Positions 7,307 through 17,342 are shown, counted from the stretch's first letter. The stretch: 64,000 nt of DNA from Flagellimonas amphidinii (GCF_013090115.1 NZ_JABFNN010000030.1:343444-407443); one strand, 5' to 3'. Notes: generated from the sequence alone by a model not told the origin. Made by a program: numbers and translations.

Positions 7307-9388
7307 TTAATTTATACTCTCCCCATTCCCAACACCATCCTCATCCGGATTTACAAAGACCAGTTTGCCTTCCTGGTTTTCGGTCATCAAAATCATGCCT
7401 TCACTTTCCACACCTCTGAGTTTTCTTGGAGCCAGATTGACCAATACGGTCACTTTTTTGCCTACGATATCTTCAGGTTTGAAGCTTTCGGCAATACCGG
7501 AGACAATGGTTCGGGTGTCCAATCCTGTATCCACTTTTAAAACCAATAGTTTGTTGGCCTTGGGCATCTTTTCTGCTTCCACAATGGTGCCCACACGCAT
7601 GTCGAGTTTAGTGAAATCGTCAAAAGTGATAGTGTCTTTTTGTGGGGCGACTTCTTTTTCCATTTGTGCATTTACTTTTTTAGTGGCTTCCAGTTTGTCC
7701 AATTGCTGCTGAATCTCTTTGTCCTCAATTTTTCGGAACAACAACTCACTTTTATTGATTTGATGATTGGAAGCTAATAGCGTTTTATCAGAATTGACAT
7801 CTTCCCAACCTATAGATTTCTCACTCTCGTTTGAAATGACATTAAGAATGGATTTTAGTTTTTCGGAAGTGAACGGCAAAAACGGTTCACTTAGTACGGC
7901 AAGTCCCGTTGCAATCTGCAAGGCTACAAACATGATAGTTTTTACACGTTCCTCATCGGTTTTGATGAGTTTCCAAGGTTCTTCATCGGCCAAATATTTG
8001 TTCCCCAAACGGGCCAAATTCATCAGTTCTTGGCTTGCCTCACGAAAGCGGTAACGTTCCAACGAACTGGTCAAGATTTCTGGAAAGCCCTTTAGGGCTT
8101 CCAACGTATCGATATCTATTGGTAGAAACTCATTGGGGTTGGGGACGACGCCTCCATAATATTTATGGGTAAGCACGGCAACCCGATTCACGAAATTGCC
8201 AAAAATGGCCACCAGTTCATTGTTGTTTCGGGCTTGGAAATCTTTCCAAGTGAAATCGTTGTCCTTGGTTTCCGGAGCATTGGCTGTCAATGTGTATCGA
8301 AGCACATCTTGCATGTCTGGGAATTCTTCCAAATACTCATGTAACCAAACGGCCCAATTCTTTGAAGTGGACAATTTGTTGCCCTCCAAGTTCAAAAATT
8401 CGTTGGCCGGTACATTTTCCGGTAGAACAAAATCGCCATGGGCTTTAAGCATACTTGGAAAGATGATGCAATGGAAAACAATATTGTCCTTGCCAATAAA
8501 ATGGAGCAATTTGGTGTCCTTATCTTTCCAATAGGGTTCCCAATCTTTTCCTTCTCGCTCGGCCCATTCCTTGGTGGAGGAAATATACCCAATGGGCGCA
8601 TCAAACCAGACGTAGAGTACTTTGCCTTCACCGCCCTCAACGGGAACGGGAATTCCCCAATCCAGGTCTCTTGTTACGGCACGGGGTTTTAGGCCATCAT
8701 CGATCCAAGATTTGCATTGGCCATAAACGTTGGGTTTCCAATCATTTTTATGCCCTTCCAAAATCCATTCTTTTAAAAATCCTTCATATCTATCTAGGGG
8801 CAAAAACCAGTGTTTGGTTTTTTTCAACGTAGGAACTGCTCCTGTAATCGTCGATTTTGGATTGATGAGATCCGTGGCATTTAAGGATGACCCGCAATTT
8901 TCACATTGATCCCCATAAGCTTCTTCATAACCGCATTTAGGACAAGTACCAATAACAAATCGATCTGCCAAGAATTGTTTTGCTTCCTCATCATATAGTT
9001 GTTCCGTTACTTCTTCAATGAAATCACCTTGCTCATATAGTTTTTGAAAGAAGTCCGAGGCTGTTTTATGGTGCACCTCGGCGGAGGTCCTGGAATAATT
9101 ATCAAAAGAAATACCAAAATCCGCAAAAGACTTTTTGATGATACCGTGGTATTTGTCAATGATTTCCTTGGGGGATACCCCTTCTTTTTTGGCCTTCATG
9201 GGAATGGCCACCCCATGTTCATCACTTCCGCAGATAAAGGCCACATCATTGCCTTTTAAGCGTAGATAGCGTGAATAAATATCCGCAGGGACATAAACAC
9301 CGGCCAAATGTCCTATATGTATGGGCCCATTGGTATAGGGAAGGGCCGCTGTAATGGTATATCTTGAAGAAGAGTCCGTCTCAGGCAT
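7307..9388 (-). CDS. metG: Methionyl-tRNA synthetase with C-terminal tRNA-binding domain
   Basis: 693 residues from the ATG at 9388 ([20 protein letters not shown]), the family's normal start. The frame upstream of it lacks family sequence. It charges tRNA-Met. The class I signature [10 protein letters not shown] comes first, followed by a zinc knuckle ([18 protein letters not shown]), the KMSKS loop as KLSTSKN, the anticodon-binding helices, and a C-terminal EMAP/Trbp111 domain ([20 protein letters not shown]) that holds tRNA. Residues 516-525, in the linker after the anticodon-binding domain, are encoded by a REP-like repeat (see 7814-7843). Tex lies downstream on the same strand. Confidence 0.97.
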   Translation of the reverse strand: MPETDSSSRYTITAALPYTNGPIHIGHLAGVYVPADIYSRYLRLKGNDVAFICGSDEHGVAIPMKAKKEGVSPKEIIDKYHGIIKKSFADFGISFDNYSRTSAEVHHKTASDFFQKLYEQGDFIEEVTEQLYDEEAKQFLADRFVIGTCPKCGYEEAYGDQCENCGSSLNATDLINPKSTITGAVPTLKKTKHWFLPLDRYEGFLKEWILEGHKNDWKPNVYGQCKSWIDDGLKPRAVTRDLDWGIPVPVEGGEGKVLYVWFDAPIGYISSTKEWAEREGKDWEPYWKDKDTKLLHFIGKDNIVFHCIIFPSMLKAHGDFVLPENVPANEFLNLEGNKLSTSKNWAVWLHEYLEEFPDMQDVLRYTLTANAPETKDNDFTWKDFQARNNNELVAIFGNFVNRVAVLTHKYYGGVVPNPNEFLPIDIDTLEALKGFPEILTSSLERYRFREASQELMNLARLGNKYLADEEPWKLIKTDEERVKTIMFVALQIATGLAVLSEPFLPFTSEKLKSILNVISNESEKSIGWEDVNSDKTLLASNHQINKSELLFRKIEDKEIQQQLDKLEATKKVNAQMEKEVAPQKDTITFDDFTKLDMRVGTIVEAEKMPKANKLLVLKVDTGLDTRTIVSGIAESFKPEDIVGKKVTVLVNLAPRKLRGVESEGMILMTENQEGKLVFVNPDEDGVGNGESIN
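7814..7843 (-). repeat. REP-like repeat, type A, inside metG
   Basis: On the coding strand of metG the bases read aatgtcatttcaaacgagag then tgagaaatct, matching the type A copies at 16092 and 18177 (core gtcattt...gtgagaaatc). It encodes [10 protein letters not shown], the same reading frame in which the mfd copies encode VTSSAVEKS. It sits in a variable linker of MetRS. Confidence 0.6.
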
Positions 9389-9540
9389 GAATCGTTCCAA
9401 TTTAGGCCCCAAAAATACTGATTTTAAGAAAAGCCAAATGGGATATGCCCCAAAAAAGGAAACCTCCGAATTGTGCAACCCAAATTGGGGTGGGGGCGTG
9501 CACTATCGGAGGATTCTGGAATATGTATTTTGCATCGGGT

Positions 9541-11259
9541 TTACATGACCATCACCGATTTACTCATGCGTTGATCTCCTACGGAAATCCTATAAATGTA
9601 TTTCCCGGTGGACAAGCTATCGCGCATACGCTCCCGAATATTTATTTCTGCAGAACCTTCCAACATCATTTCATTGAAAACGGTACCTACTTTTTGTCCG
9701 ATGATGTTGAAGAGTTCAATATCAACATGGGCGGCAAATGGCATTTCCAAATGGATATGCGGGGCACGTTCTGTTGGGTAGTATGGTGTATGAACAATAG
9801 TATCCAATAAGTCTGGATTTGGATCCATGCTATCTTCACTTGGTGGCGTGTCCGGTAATGTTGGCGGATCGTTATCCATAGCAATGTCATCAAAAGTTTC
9901 CCCACTACAATTGAAGCCAAGGTCAATAGCTCGGTATTGATAACCTAATAAGTGTTGCTCTACTGAAGTTCTTGGTACGCATAGCCACTCGGCCAAAACG
10001 GTACCGTAGAGGTCTCTGAAGTCCATGGTATATTCCAAGTTACCTCGACTATTGGGACTATCCAATGATGGGTGGTCACCTACAAATGCACTGCCATTCA
10101 ATCCCGACCCGAAGAACAAGGTGGGTGCTGCCTTCCCGTGGTCTGTACCTAAAGAACCGTTTTCAAAAATTCTACGTCCAAATTCTGAGAAGGTCATGCT
10201 TAAAACCTTATCGTCCTGTTCTGTACAAGCTAAATCTTCATAGAAATTATTAATGGCAATGGACAAATTGGACATCAATCGTTCGTGGGCCAAAGGTTGG
10301 TTGCCGTGGGTGTCAAACCCGCCCATTGAGATCATATACACTTTTGTTCCCAAACCTCCTTTGATCAATTTTGCCAAAAGAGATAATTGCCTTGCAAAAC
10401 CATTGTCTTGGTATTCAACACATGCCAAAGCATCGCCACGCTCATAAGCTTCGTGTATTTTCCCTGCATATTCGTAAGTGGTGTTGGCCACACCTCTTAA
10501 GAACCTCAACTGATCGCCGTACATACAATCATCAAATGGTGCCGTGGCTATATCGTAGAAAGTTCCGGTCTCTGCAATTTGCTCCAGTTGATCCACATTG
10601 CTGGTCACAAAGGCATAGTTGGTTTCTTCACCTTGAAAAACCAAGTTGGCCAAATTTCCAATTTGGATAGCTGCAGGGGCTTCGGGTGGATTGATAAGAT
10701 AATCTGGGTATAAATTTTCGAAATGTCTTCCCATCCATCCTGTTGGTTCACCACTAAATCCAGTAGTGTTCAGGTCGGTATTGGCAAAAATATCAGAGCC
10801 TGTAAAATGAGATAGACTTTGATTGTCGTACCCAACGCCGTGGACAGCTTTAAACTGTCCTTCGCCCCAAAGGGGCTCCAGTGAACCCATGTAGGTAGGA
10901 ACACCAAAATCATCGGTAAGTTTTAGGACTTTACTTTCGGGAATATAAATATTGGGTCTCGCATTAGCATAAGAATCATATTGTTGAATTGGGATTACCG
11001 TACTTAATCCGTCATTACCTCCAGAAAGTCTGATCAATATCAAAATATTGTCAGTTTCTGCAGCGGCTATGGCAGCCGTTAATGGAGATGGTGCTGAAGC
11101 GGAAATTAAGTTACTTCCCAAGAACATTGTTCCTGACCCGGCAATTCCCAATGCCTGGATAAAGGAACGTCTGCTCCAGTTTTTGTGTTCCAAATCATGG
11201 CCTTCGTGTTCAAGACCTTTGTGTGGTGATGTATCGTGGTTGTGGTGAGTATCGCACAT
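9541..11259 (-). CDS. DUF1501 protein with twin-arginine-like leader and T9SS sorting domain
   Basis: 572 residues. A histidine-rich N-terminus (MCDTHHNHDTSPHKGLEHEG) leads into SRRSFIQALGIAGSG, a twin-arginine-type signal with RR at 30-31. The DUF1501 body, a sulfatase-like alkaline phosphatase fold, follows, with IRLSGGNDGLSTVIP and MGGFDTHGNQPLAHERLM. Residues about 505-572 look like a type A T9SS sorting domain (VDIELFNIIGQKVGTVFNEM, ending ISVGDQRMSKSVMVM). It is likely exported and moved to the cell surface. The function of DUF1501 is unknown. It follows the DUF1800 gene by 11 bases, the standard pairing. Confidence 0.9.
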   Translation of the reverse strand: MCDTHHNHDTSPHKGLEHEGHDLEHKNWSRRSFIQALGIAGSGTMFLGSNLISASAPSPLTAAIAAAETDNILILIRLSGGNDGLSTVIPIQQYDSYANARPNIYIPESKVLKLTDDFGVPTYMGSLEPLWGEGQFKAVHGVGYDNQSLSHFTGSDIFANTDLNTTGFSGEPTGWMGRHFENLYPDYLINPPEAPAAIQIGNLANLVFQGEETNYAFVTSNVDQLEQIAETGTFYDIATAPFDDCMYGDQLRFLRGVANTTYEYAGKIHEAYERGDALACVEYQDNGFARQLSLLAKLIKGGLGTKVYMISMGGFDTHGNQPLAHERLMSNLSIAINNFYEDLACTEQDDKVLSMTFSEFGRRIFENGSLGTDHGKAAPTLFFGSGLNGSAFVGDHPSLDSPNSRGNLEYTMDFRDLYGTVLAEWLCVPRTSVEQHLLGYQYRAIDLGFNCSGETFDDIAMDNDPPTLPDTPPSEDSMDPNPDLLDTIVHTPYYPTERAPHIHLEMPFAAHVDIELFNIIGQKVGTVFNEMMLEGSAEINIRERMRDSLSTGKYIYRISVGDQRMSKSVMVM

Positions 11260-11270
11260 GATAGTAGGGG

Positions 11271-12785
11271 TTATTTAAGTTGAAATTCAGGTTCTCTGGA
11301 CAAGTGACGTAGCAAAACATAAACTTGCGTTGGAGCTTCCATACTTACTGCAAGCATCCAAAGGCTCAATCCACCAGCAATATAATCTGGAGAGTAGTAG
11401 TTCTCTGGCACATCATCAATTTTGAACGCATCCATGGCTCTTTCAAAATCAGCGTCTGTTAGAAGACCTTTTGGTGTAAACTTATTTACCAAGGCCCTTA
11501 CCACAATTTCGGGATTACTGGTGTTGCTATCTGCAGCACCAACGGCATCCATGGCCAGTGTTCTAAACTGTTCTGGATTGGCTTGGAAGAAGCCATCTAT
11601 GAACACCTCGGAAGTTAACCAACGTCCAATAATAAAATTGGTGTTGATCCATTGTCTATCTCGTTGCCATCCTGCAACGTCAAATGGATCAAATAGTGTT
11701 TGGCCTATCATACCGGCTGCATCAATAATATTGATTACAGTGCCATCATTATAAGCAAAACCTGTTTCTTTTATCAAATGGAGGTATAAATCGAAAGGAC
11801 TTTTTATAATGACTCCAATCGCCGTGTCGTCGAAAAAGTGCTGACTCTTGAACATCTGCCTTAATACAGGTGCTAATTCAAAATTGTTGGCCACAAAAGT
11901 TTGCGCCAATCCATCGATTATTTGGGGAGCAATTCCGTTACCATCATCTCCTGTGGAATCTGGATGTACAAAGAACTCATAAAGTTTCTTACAAATGAAC
12001 CATCCTATTTCATTGGGTCGTTCATTGAAAAGGATATCGTGGACATCATCGTATCCCCAATTTCCAGTTTGACCAAAAATAGTTTTGTTTTCGGTATTGA
12101 AATCTTCAGGATTAAAGGTTACGGGAGTGCAACCTACTTCGCCTCTTTCTGTATAACCTGAAAGTGCTTTAGCTGTTTCTATAATGTCTTCTTCAGTATA
12201 ATTGTTACCTTCTCCAAGGGTGAATAATTCGTACAATTCACGAGCATAATTTTCATTGGGATTATTTCCACGGTTTCTTACCCCATCCAAATAATATAAC
12301 ATGGCGCTGGTAAGACCAATTTCACTCACAAAGGTTTTGAAATTTCCCAAAGCGTTTCGCTGAAGGCAGTCGAAATAATAATATAAGAAGGAGTTACAGT
12401 CGTATACGTCTATTTCTGTCACAAAGTGATTGTGCCAAAAGAAACTTAGTCGATCCCTTAGGTTATTATCCAAAAGAGCATTTCCATAGGCGGTGGCATA
12501 CTCTTCGCGTTGGGCACGTCTTAATTGCCCTGCCAAGTCGTCATCTTCTGGATAATCGTCATTGGTCCAATCTGCCCAAGCGGGGGCAGCAATGGGGGGC
12601 AATGCTAAAGCTTGATCGACTAAACTGTCTACAAGGGCATCGGCGGTTTGTCCAACTGCGGCATTAATGGTCTGCACCGAGGCGCTAAAACCAAGCCTTC
12701 GGTACAAATGGGCAGCACGTAACTCATCCAATGGAGTAGTATACGGCGCCAACGTTGAGGTATTACAATTGATGAAGTACTCCAT
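11271..12785 (-). CDS. DUF1800 domain-containing protein
   Basis: 504 residues. Typical DUF1800 features are the N-terminal RAAHLYRRLGFSAS, the central NENYARELYELFTLGEGNNY with the ETAKALSGYTERG segment, and WQRDRQWINTNFIIGRW. No obvious signal peptide is seen at this start, although partners of DUF1501 proteins are usually thought to act outside the cytoplasm. DUF1800 is nearly always adjacent to a DUF1501 gene. The two are co-transcribed here, with this gene first, which suggests a shared role. The molecular function is unknown. Confidence 0.9.
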   Translation of the reverse strand: MEYFINCNTSTLAPYTTPLDELRAAHLYRRLGFSASVQTINAAVGQTADALVDSLVDQALALPPIAAPAWADWTNDDYPEDDDLAGQLRRAQREEYATAYGNALLDNNLRDRLSFFWHNHFVTEIDVYDCNSFLYYYFDCLQRNALGNFKTFVSEIGLTSAMLYYLDGVRNRGNNPNENYARELYELFTLGEGNNYTEEDIIETAKALSGYTERGEVGCTPVTFNPEDFNTENKTIFGQTGNWGYDDVHDILFNERPNEIGWFICKKLYEFFVHPDSTGDDGNGIAPQIIDGLAQTFVANNFELAPVLRQMFKSQHFFDDTAIGVIIKSPFDLYLHLIKETGFAYNDGTVINIIDAAGMIGQTLFDPFDVAGWQRDRQWINTNFIIGRWLTSEVFIDGFFQANPEQFRTLAMDAVGAADSNTSNPEIVVRALVNKFTPKGLLTDADFERAMDAFKIDDVPENYYSPDYIAGGLSLWMLAVSMEAPTQVYVLLRHLSREPEFQLK

Positions 12786-12954
12786 AGCAATGTCTGGCGT
12801 TAATTAGGTACATAGTTTTGGGGCAACTATATGTTTAGTTAACGTTGGGCGTGGTTCAATTCGGCCAACAAATTACAATCTTAACGTAGTTTTGCCCATG
12901 AACTGCCAATTTTTTCGATGAACTGCACTCTTTTTTTAATATTTTTCAACTTGT

Positions 12955-13314
12955 ATGGGACAACACAATGAATTTGGGAGGTTAGGAGAGCAGCTTGCCG
13001 TAGATTTTCTGATTGAGAGCGGTTATAAAATCCATGCAAGGAATTATCGGTTTCAAAATGCGGAAATTGATGTGTTGGCCGAAAAGGACAATGAGCTATG
13101 TGTGGTGGAGGTAAAGTCTAGAAACAGAGGCTTTTTTGAAGATATATCCATGGTAATCAGCAAAAAGAAGATTAAACTATTGACGCTGGCGGCGAATCAA
13201 TATGTGAATGATAATAATCTAGATGTAGAGGTTAGATTTGATGTGATTACAGTCGTTAAAAATCGTGAAAAATTTAAGGTAGAACATCTAAAAAATGCCT
13301 TTTTTTATTTTTAA
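12955..13314 (+). CDS. YraN / UPF0102-family nuclease-fold protein
   Basis: 119 residues. The restriction-endonuclease-like core is clear: GRLGEQLAVDFLIESGYKIH, then NAEIDVLAEKDNELCVVEVK, giving the E-x-D...E-x-K pattern of the PD-(D/E)xK fold. Family members have been linked to DNA processing, but the role is not established. The gene is divergent from the DUF1800/DUF1501 operon, and the 169-base gap between them should hold both promoters. Confidence 0.92.
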   Translation: MGQHNEFGRLGEQLAVDFLIESGYKIHARNYRFQNAEIDVLAEKDNELCVVEVKSRNRGFFEDISMVISKKKIKLLTLAANQYVNDNNLDVEVRFDVITVVKNREKFKVEHLKNAFFYF

Positions 13315-13317
13315 CCA

Positions 13318-13349
13318 TTTGTTTGTTTTGTAACAATATGTTATTTTTG
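13318..13349 (+). promoter_or_regulatory. Candidate promoter of the ACT-domain gene
   Basis: TATTTTTG at 13342-13349 matches the TAnnTTTG -7 box. TTTG occurs at 13318-13321 and again at 13322-13325, bracketing the usual -33 spacing (20 and 16 bases). The start codon at 13368 is 18 bases further on. Confidence 0.45.
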
Positions 13350-13367
13350 TGCAAAACCAAACCAAAA

Positions 13368-14027
13368 ATGAAAACAATATCTGCGGTAGTTGAACACTAT
13401 ATTAAGAAGAAACCGTTCCTACAAAGCGCTCTTGCACAGGGTATTATCAATCTAACTTCGTTGTCCCGTCAAATTAAACCCGAAATTTCCGATGAGTTGG
13501 GCAAGGATGTCAAAGATGGTGCTGTTGTAATGGCATTGAAAAGACTTTCTGATGATTTGGAATTTAGGGCCACGCACAAAATTGTCAAAGTGCTCAAAAA
13601 TATTGGGGAGATAACAGTGCGCTCCAACCTCACGGACTATACTTTCCTGGCCTCAGATACGATTTTGCAGCAACAGGCCCGGTTGCTGGAAGAGGTCAAT
13701 GCAAACCAAGATGTGTTCTATACTTCTTCAAGGGGAGTGAACGAGATCAATATTGTGATCAGCAATGTTATGGATAATGTGGTGGAGAAGTATTTCAAGA
13801 ATGAACGCTGTACTCAAAAAGCGGAGGGACTTTCATCGATCACGGTAAAACTTCCGGCAGAAAATGTCTCTGTTCCCGGAATCTACTATTTTATCTTTCA
13901 AAGATTGGCTTGGGAAGGCATTGTGCTGTATGAGGTCATCTCGACCACCAACGAATTTACCATATTGGTGAACGAGGAACAGGTGGATGTAGCCTTTAAG
14001 ACCATCAAAGATTTAAAGACATTGTAG
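13368..14027 (+). CDS. Protein with helical N-terminus and C-terminal ACT-like domain
   Basis: 219 residues from the ATG at 13368 (MKTISAVVEHYIKKKPFLQS). An earlier ATG at 13338 overlaps the promoter box and is rejected. Residues 1-70 form helices that could be a winged helix (LTSLSRQIKPEISDELGKDV). The last 65 residues resemble the ACT fold of aspartate kinases: ITVKLPAENVSVPGIYYFIF, then LYEVISTTNEFTILVNEEQV. There is no kinase domain, so it is a stand-alone ligand-sensing or regulatory protein. It probably binds a small molecule such as an amino acid; the partner is unknown. Its own promoter is visible. Confidence 0.7.
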   Translation: MKTISAVVEHYIKKKPFLQSALAQGIINLTSLSRQIKPEISDELGKDVKDGAVVMALKRLSDDLEFRATHKIVKVLKNIGEITVRSNLTDYTFLASDTILQQQARLLEEVNANQDVFYTSSRGVNEINIVISNVMDNVVEKYFKNERCTQKAEGLSSITVKLPAENVSVPGIYYFIFQRLAWEGIVLYEVISTTNEFTILVNEEQVDVAFKTIKDLKTL

Positions 14028-14086
14028 TTTTGGTCATAGACTAAAAAACATCCACTTTCGTTATTGTTGAAGACACTTCTTGAACG

Positions 14087-16066
14087 ATGACCAAAAAACG
14101 AATTTTATACGCCCTGTTGGCCCTGCTGGTGCTCTACCTTGGCTATTTGGCCTACATTTTTATCCTATCGCCCAAAACCAATCTTCAATCCATTTACCTT
14201 ATCCCCAAGGATGCGGTCTTCGTCATAGAATCTGAAGAGCCAGTAAAAGGTTGGGGCAAGGTAAGTGAAAGTGAAGCATGGCACCACTTACAGAAGAATG
14301 ATTATTTCTCCGGGCTTACCGAAAGCATTCAACAGATAGACACTATTTTCAACAACAATCATAAGCTGTTCCAATTTTTTGATGGGCGCTCCCTCTTTAT
14401 TTCCATCCATATGATCTCTCCAAAAGAGTATGGGATTTTTTATGTATTGGACCTAAAGCGCATTGCCAAATTAAGATTGCTAAAGACCTACCTGAACACC
14501 TTGTTGAACGAGGATTATGTGCTGAGCAAGCGTACCTACCATGGCCATGAAATTTTGGAAATCCATGATAAAAGGACCAAGGAGACCATGCATATGGCCT
14601 TTGTCAAAAACCAATTGGTGGCCTCCTATACCCATTCATTGGTAGAGGCGTCCATAGATCAGTATCAAGAACCCGTTTTGGGGCGGAACCTCAATTTTAT
14701 TGAGGTTAACCAAAGAGTGGGGCACGAGGATTTGTTCCGTTTGTATGTGCAGTACAATTATTTTGATGATTATTTTAAACGGTTTTCAGACACTCCGGCC
14801 GATTGGGTCCAGAGGATGAGTGAAAACTTTTTGTTCTCCGGATTTCATCTAGATCTAGATCAGAACAGTACCCTAACGGCCAACGGTTTCACCAATATCG
14901 GTTCCACCAATGCGAAGTATCTGGAGGCCTTGCAAAAATCAGGAACGGCAAAAAGGACCATTCCCAATATTGCGCCCAAGCGAACCGCACTGTATGTAAG
15001 CTACGGATTTGATAGTTTTGCCGGGTTCTACAAAAATTTTGAAACCGTTCAACAAGACAATCCCAAACAGTTTGAAAGCTATCAAGAAGGCATTGAAAAG
15101 GTCGAAAAATTTCTCAAAATCGATGTAAAGAAGAATTTTGTGGACTGGATCGGGGATGAAATTGCCCTGTTGCAAATACAATCCCATATTTCCAAAGGAA
15201 AGAATGATCTCGCCATGGTGTTGAAGGCTAATAATATTGATCATGCAAAAACCAATTTGGATTTTGTGCTGAAACAGATAAAGAAGAAGACTCCGGTCAA
15301 ATTTAAGGCAGTCAATTATAAAGGACATGAAATCAATTTCCTTTCCATCAAAGGGTTCTTTAAAATATTGCTGGGGGGTCGATTTGAAGAATTTGACAAA
15401 CCGTACTTCACTTTGATCGACGACTACGTGGTCTTTAGTGACAACCCCAATACGTTAAAGAGCATCATTGATGATTATGTGGCGAAAGAGACGTTATCCA
15501 CTTCCGAGGATTTCAAGAAATTTGACAAGCGTTTTGAACGGGAATCCAGTGTTTTTGTTTACAGCAACATCCCGGTTTTGTTCAACAACATGTACTCCCT
15601 TGCAGATGCGGGCACCAAACAAAAGCTTCGCAAGAACAAGGATTTCATTATTTGTTTCCCCCAAGTGGGATTGCAATTGACCCCGGAGGACCACCTGTTT
15701 GAAAGTCGAATGGTACTTAGCTATCAAGATGTGGAGGAGGTGAAAAAAAATGTCCAGTTTGAGGAAACAGTCCGACCGAAGCCAATAGTACAAAAGGCAA
15801 CGCCAACAGAAATAACCGATGCCGTTTTTAATTTAAAACCCATTTATCCCACGGATTTGAATGCCAAATCATTTTCAAAAAAGTACGGTAATGGAAAAAT
15901 ACGGTTTGAAGTTGATCTAAAGGACGGTCTCAAACACGGTCGTTACGTGGAATACTATCCCAACGGTGAGGAAAAAATAACAGGGCGTTTCCGTAACGAT
16001 GAACAAGTGGGTACTTGGCGGTTTTATGATAAAAATGGAGAGCTCGTTAAAAAGAAGCGGTTTTAA
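14087..16066 (+). CDS. Membrane-anchored DUF3352-like protein with C-terminal MORN-type repeats
   Basis: 659 residues. Residues 5-28 form one N-terminal membrane helix (RILYALLALLVLYLGYLAYI), so the rest should face the periplasm. The body resembles DUF3352 proteins (SIYLIPKDAVFVIESEEPVK). The last 60 residues are MORN_2-type repeats as in YwqK-like proteins: KHGRYVEYYPNGEEKITGRF, then QVGTWRFYDKNGEL. MORN repeats usually bind protein or lipid. The function is not known. It is co-directional with yraN and the ACT-domain gene, and a REP-like repeat follows it. Confidence 0.7.
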   Translation: MTKKRILYALLALLVLYLGYLAYIFILSPKTNLQSIYLIPKDAVFVIESEEPVKGWGKVSESEAWHHLQKNDYFSGLTESIQQIDTIFNNNHKLFQFFDGRSLFISIHMISPKEYGIFYVLDLKRIAKLRLLKTYLNTLLNEDYVLSKRTYHGHEILEIHDKRTKETMHMAFVKNQLVASYTHSLVEASIDQYQEPVLGRNLNFIEVNQRVGHEDLFRLYVQYNYFDDYFKRFSDTPADWVQRMSENFLFSGFHLDLDQNSTLTANGFTNIGSTNAKYLEALQKSGTAKRTIPNIAPKRTALYVSYGFDSFAGFYKNFETVQQDNPKQFESYQEGIEKVEKFLKIDVKKNFVDWIGDEIALLQIQSHISKGKNDLAMVLKANNIDHAKTNLDFVLKQIKKKTPVKFKAVNYKGHEINFLSIKGFFKILLGGRFEEFDKPYFTLIDDYVVFSDNPNTLKSIIDDYVAKETLSTSEDFKKFDKRFERESSVFVYSNIPVLFNNMYSLADAGTKQKLRKNKDFIICFPQVGLQLTPEDHLFESRMVLSYQDVEEVKKNVQFEETVRPKPIVQKATPTEITDAVFNLKPIYPTDLNAKSFSKKYGNGKIRFEVDLKDGLKHGRYVEYYPNGEEKITGRFRNDEQVGTWRFYDKNGELVKKKRF

Positions 16067-16091
16067 TACCCTGATGCTTCCTTTCTTATAT

Positions 16092-16118
16092 TGTCATTTC
16101 GAACGGATGTGAGAAATA
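16092..16118 (+). repeat. REP-like repeat, type A, intergenic
   Basis: tgtcatttcgaacggatgtg then agaaata. It lies 25 bases after the DUF3352-like gene. A TTG at 16091 makes it formally readable into the serine-hydrolase frame, but that leader is not protein-like. Confidence 0.85.
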
Positions 16119-16180
16119 ATAACCATTTCAAAATCCATCTGCAATTAGTACCTTCATTTCCTCAACCAAATTCCAGACTA

Positions 16181-17341
16181 ATGAAGGGTACTTTTCTGTC
16201 TACTACGTTGTTTCTTGCACTATTTTTTGCACAAACTGAAATCATTGCGCAAGATTTTTATTTCCCAGAGCGTAACGAAGTTTGGAAAGCGGCAGAGCAG
16301 AATCAATTCAAATTTGATGAACCTAAATTGAATGCAGCAGTTGATTTTGCAAAGGACAACGAATACTCTGGTTCACGGGATTTGCGCCAAGCAATATTGA
16401 AAGGATTTCAACGAGAACCCTTTCATGAAATTTTGGGTCCGACCAAAAAGCGCGGTGGACCAGCGGGAATGATTTTAAAAAATGGCTATCTCTTGGCATC
16501 TTGGGGTGACACCCAACGAGTGGATATGACCTTTAGCGTGACCAAAAGTTTTTTGTCAACTGTTGCCGGACTTGCCGAAGACCGAGGTTTGATTGAAGAT
16601 GTGGATGATAAGGTCTCACGTTATGTCTGGGATGGCACTTTTGATGGCGATCATAATTCCAAAATTACTTGGGAGCATTTGTTGCAGCAAAATTCTGATT
16701 GGTCCGGAGAACTTTGGGGTCTGAAGGACTGGGCGGACCGCCCGCCCCGGGAAGGCGGTTTGAATGACTGGAAGTTTAGAAAGTTGAACGAACCTGGAAC
16801 CGTAATGGAGTACAATGATGTTCGGGTGAACGTACTGGCCTACTCCCTTACCCAGGTTTGGCGCAAACCATTGCCCTTGGTGCTCAAAGAACAACTGATG
16901 GACAAGATCGGGACTTCCACCACATGGCGTTGGTACGGCTACGACCATGCATGGACCGAAATAGATGGTTTAAAAATGAAATCGGTGACCGGGGGAGGGC
17001 ATTCTGGAGCGGGGATGTTCATCAGCACAGAAGATATGGCCCGATTTGGCATGGTGTTTTTAAATAACGGGAAATGGAAAGACCAGCAATTAGTAAGTGA
17101 GGGATGGATCAAAAAGGCTACGGAACCTTCGGTTCCCAATGTAAACTATGGCTATATGTGGTGGCTTAATCAAAAAGGCGACCGACACTGGGAAGGGGTA
17201 CCCGAACATGTATTCTATGCCGCAGGCTTTGGGGGGAATTTTATTGTGGTGGATCAAAAGAATGGATTGTTGATTGTTACCCGTTGGTTGGAACCTTCTA
17301 AAATTGGGGAGTTCATAAAACAAGTTTACCAAGCTTTCTAG
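16181..17341 (+). CDS. Secreted serine hydrolase, beta-lactamase / penicillin-binding-protein fold
   Basis: 386 residues from the ATG at 16181, where MKGTFLSTTLFLALFFAQTE ending IIAQ is a signal peptide. The class C-type catalytic motif S-x-x-K is S119-V-T-K122 (TFSVTKSFLS). The YxN-like motif is EYNDVRVN, and the KTG-position region reads GGGHSGAGMFIST. The family includes esterases, D-aminopeptidases and DD-peptidases as well as beta-lactamases, so the substrate cannot be named. It is predicted periplasmic. The stop lies 1 base from the stop of the opposing Dph6-like gene. Confidence 0.9.
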   Translation: MKGTFLSTTLFLALFFAQTEIIAQDFYFPERNEVWKAAEQNQFKFDEPKLNAAVDFAKDNEYSGSRDLRQAILKGFQREPFHEILGPTKKRGGPAGMILKNGYLLASWGDTQRVDMTFSVTKSFLSTVAGLAEDRGLIEDVDDKVSRYVWDGTFDGDHNSKITWEHLLQQNSDWSGELWGLKDWADRPPREGGLNDWKFRKLNEPGTVMEYNDVRVNVLAYSLTQVWRKPLPLVLKEQLMDKIGTSTTWRWYGYDHAWTEIDGLKMKSVTGGGHSGAGMFISTEDMARFGMVFLNNGKWKDQQLVSEGWIKKATEPSVPNVNYGYMWWLNQKGDRHWEGVPEHVFYAAGFGGNFIVVDQKNGLLIVTRWLEPSKIGEFIKQVYQAF

Positions 17342-17342
17342 G

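Noticed and set aside
16091..16180. TTG start at 16091 for the serine hydrolase
   Set aside because: The added 30 residues are a translated REP-like repeat and spacer; the ATG at 16181 gives a clean signal peptide.
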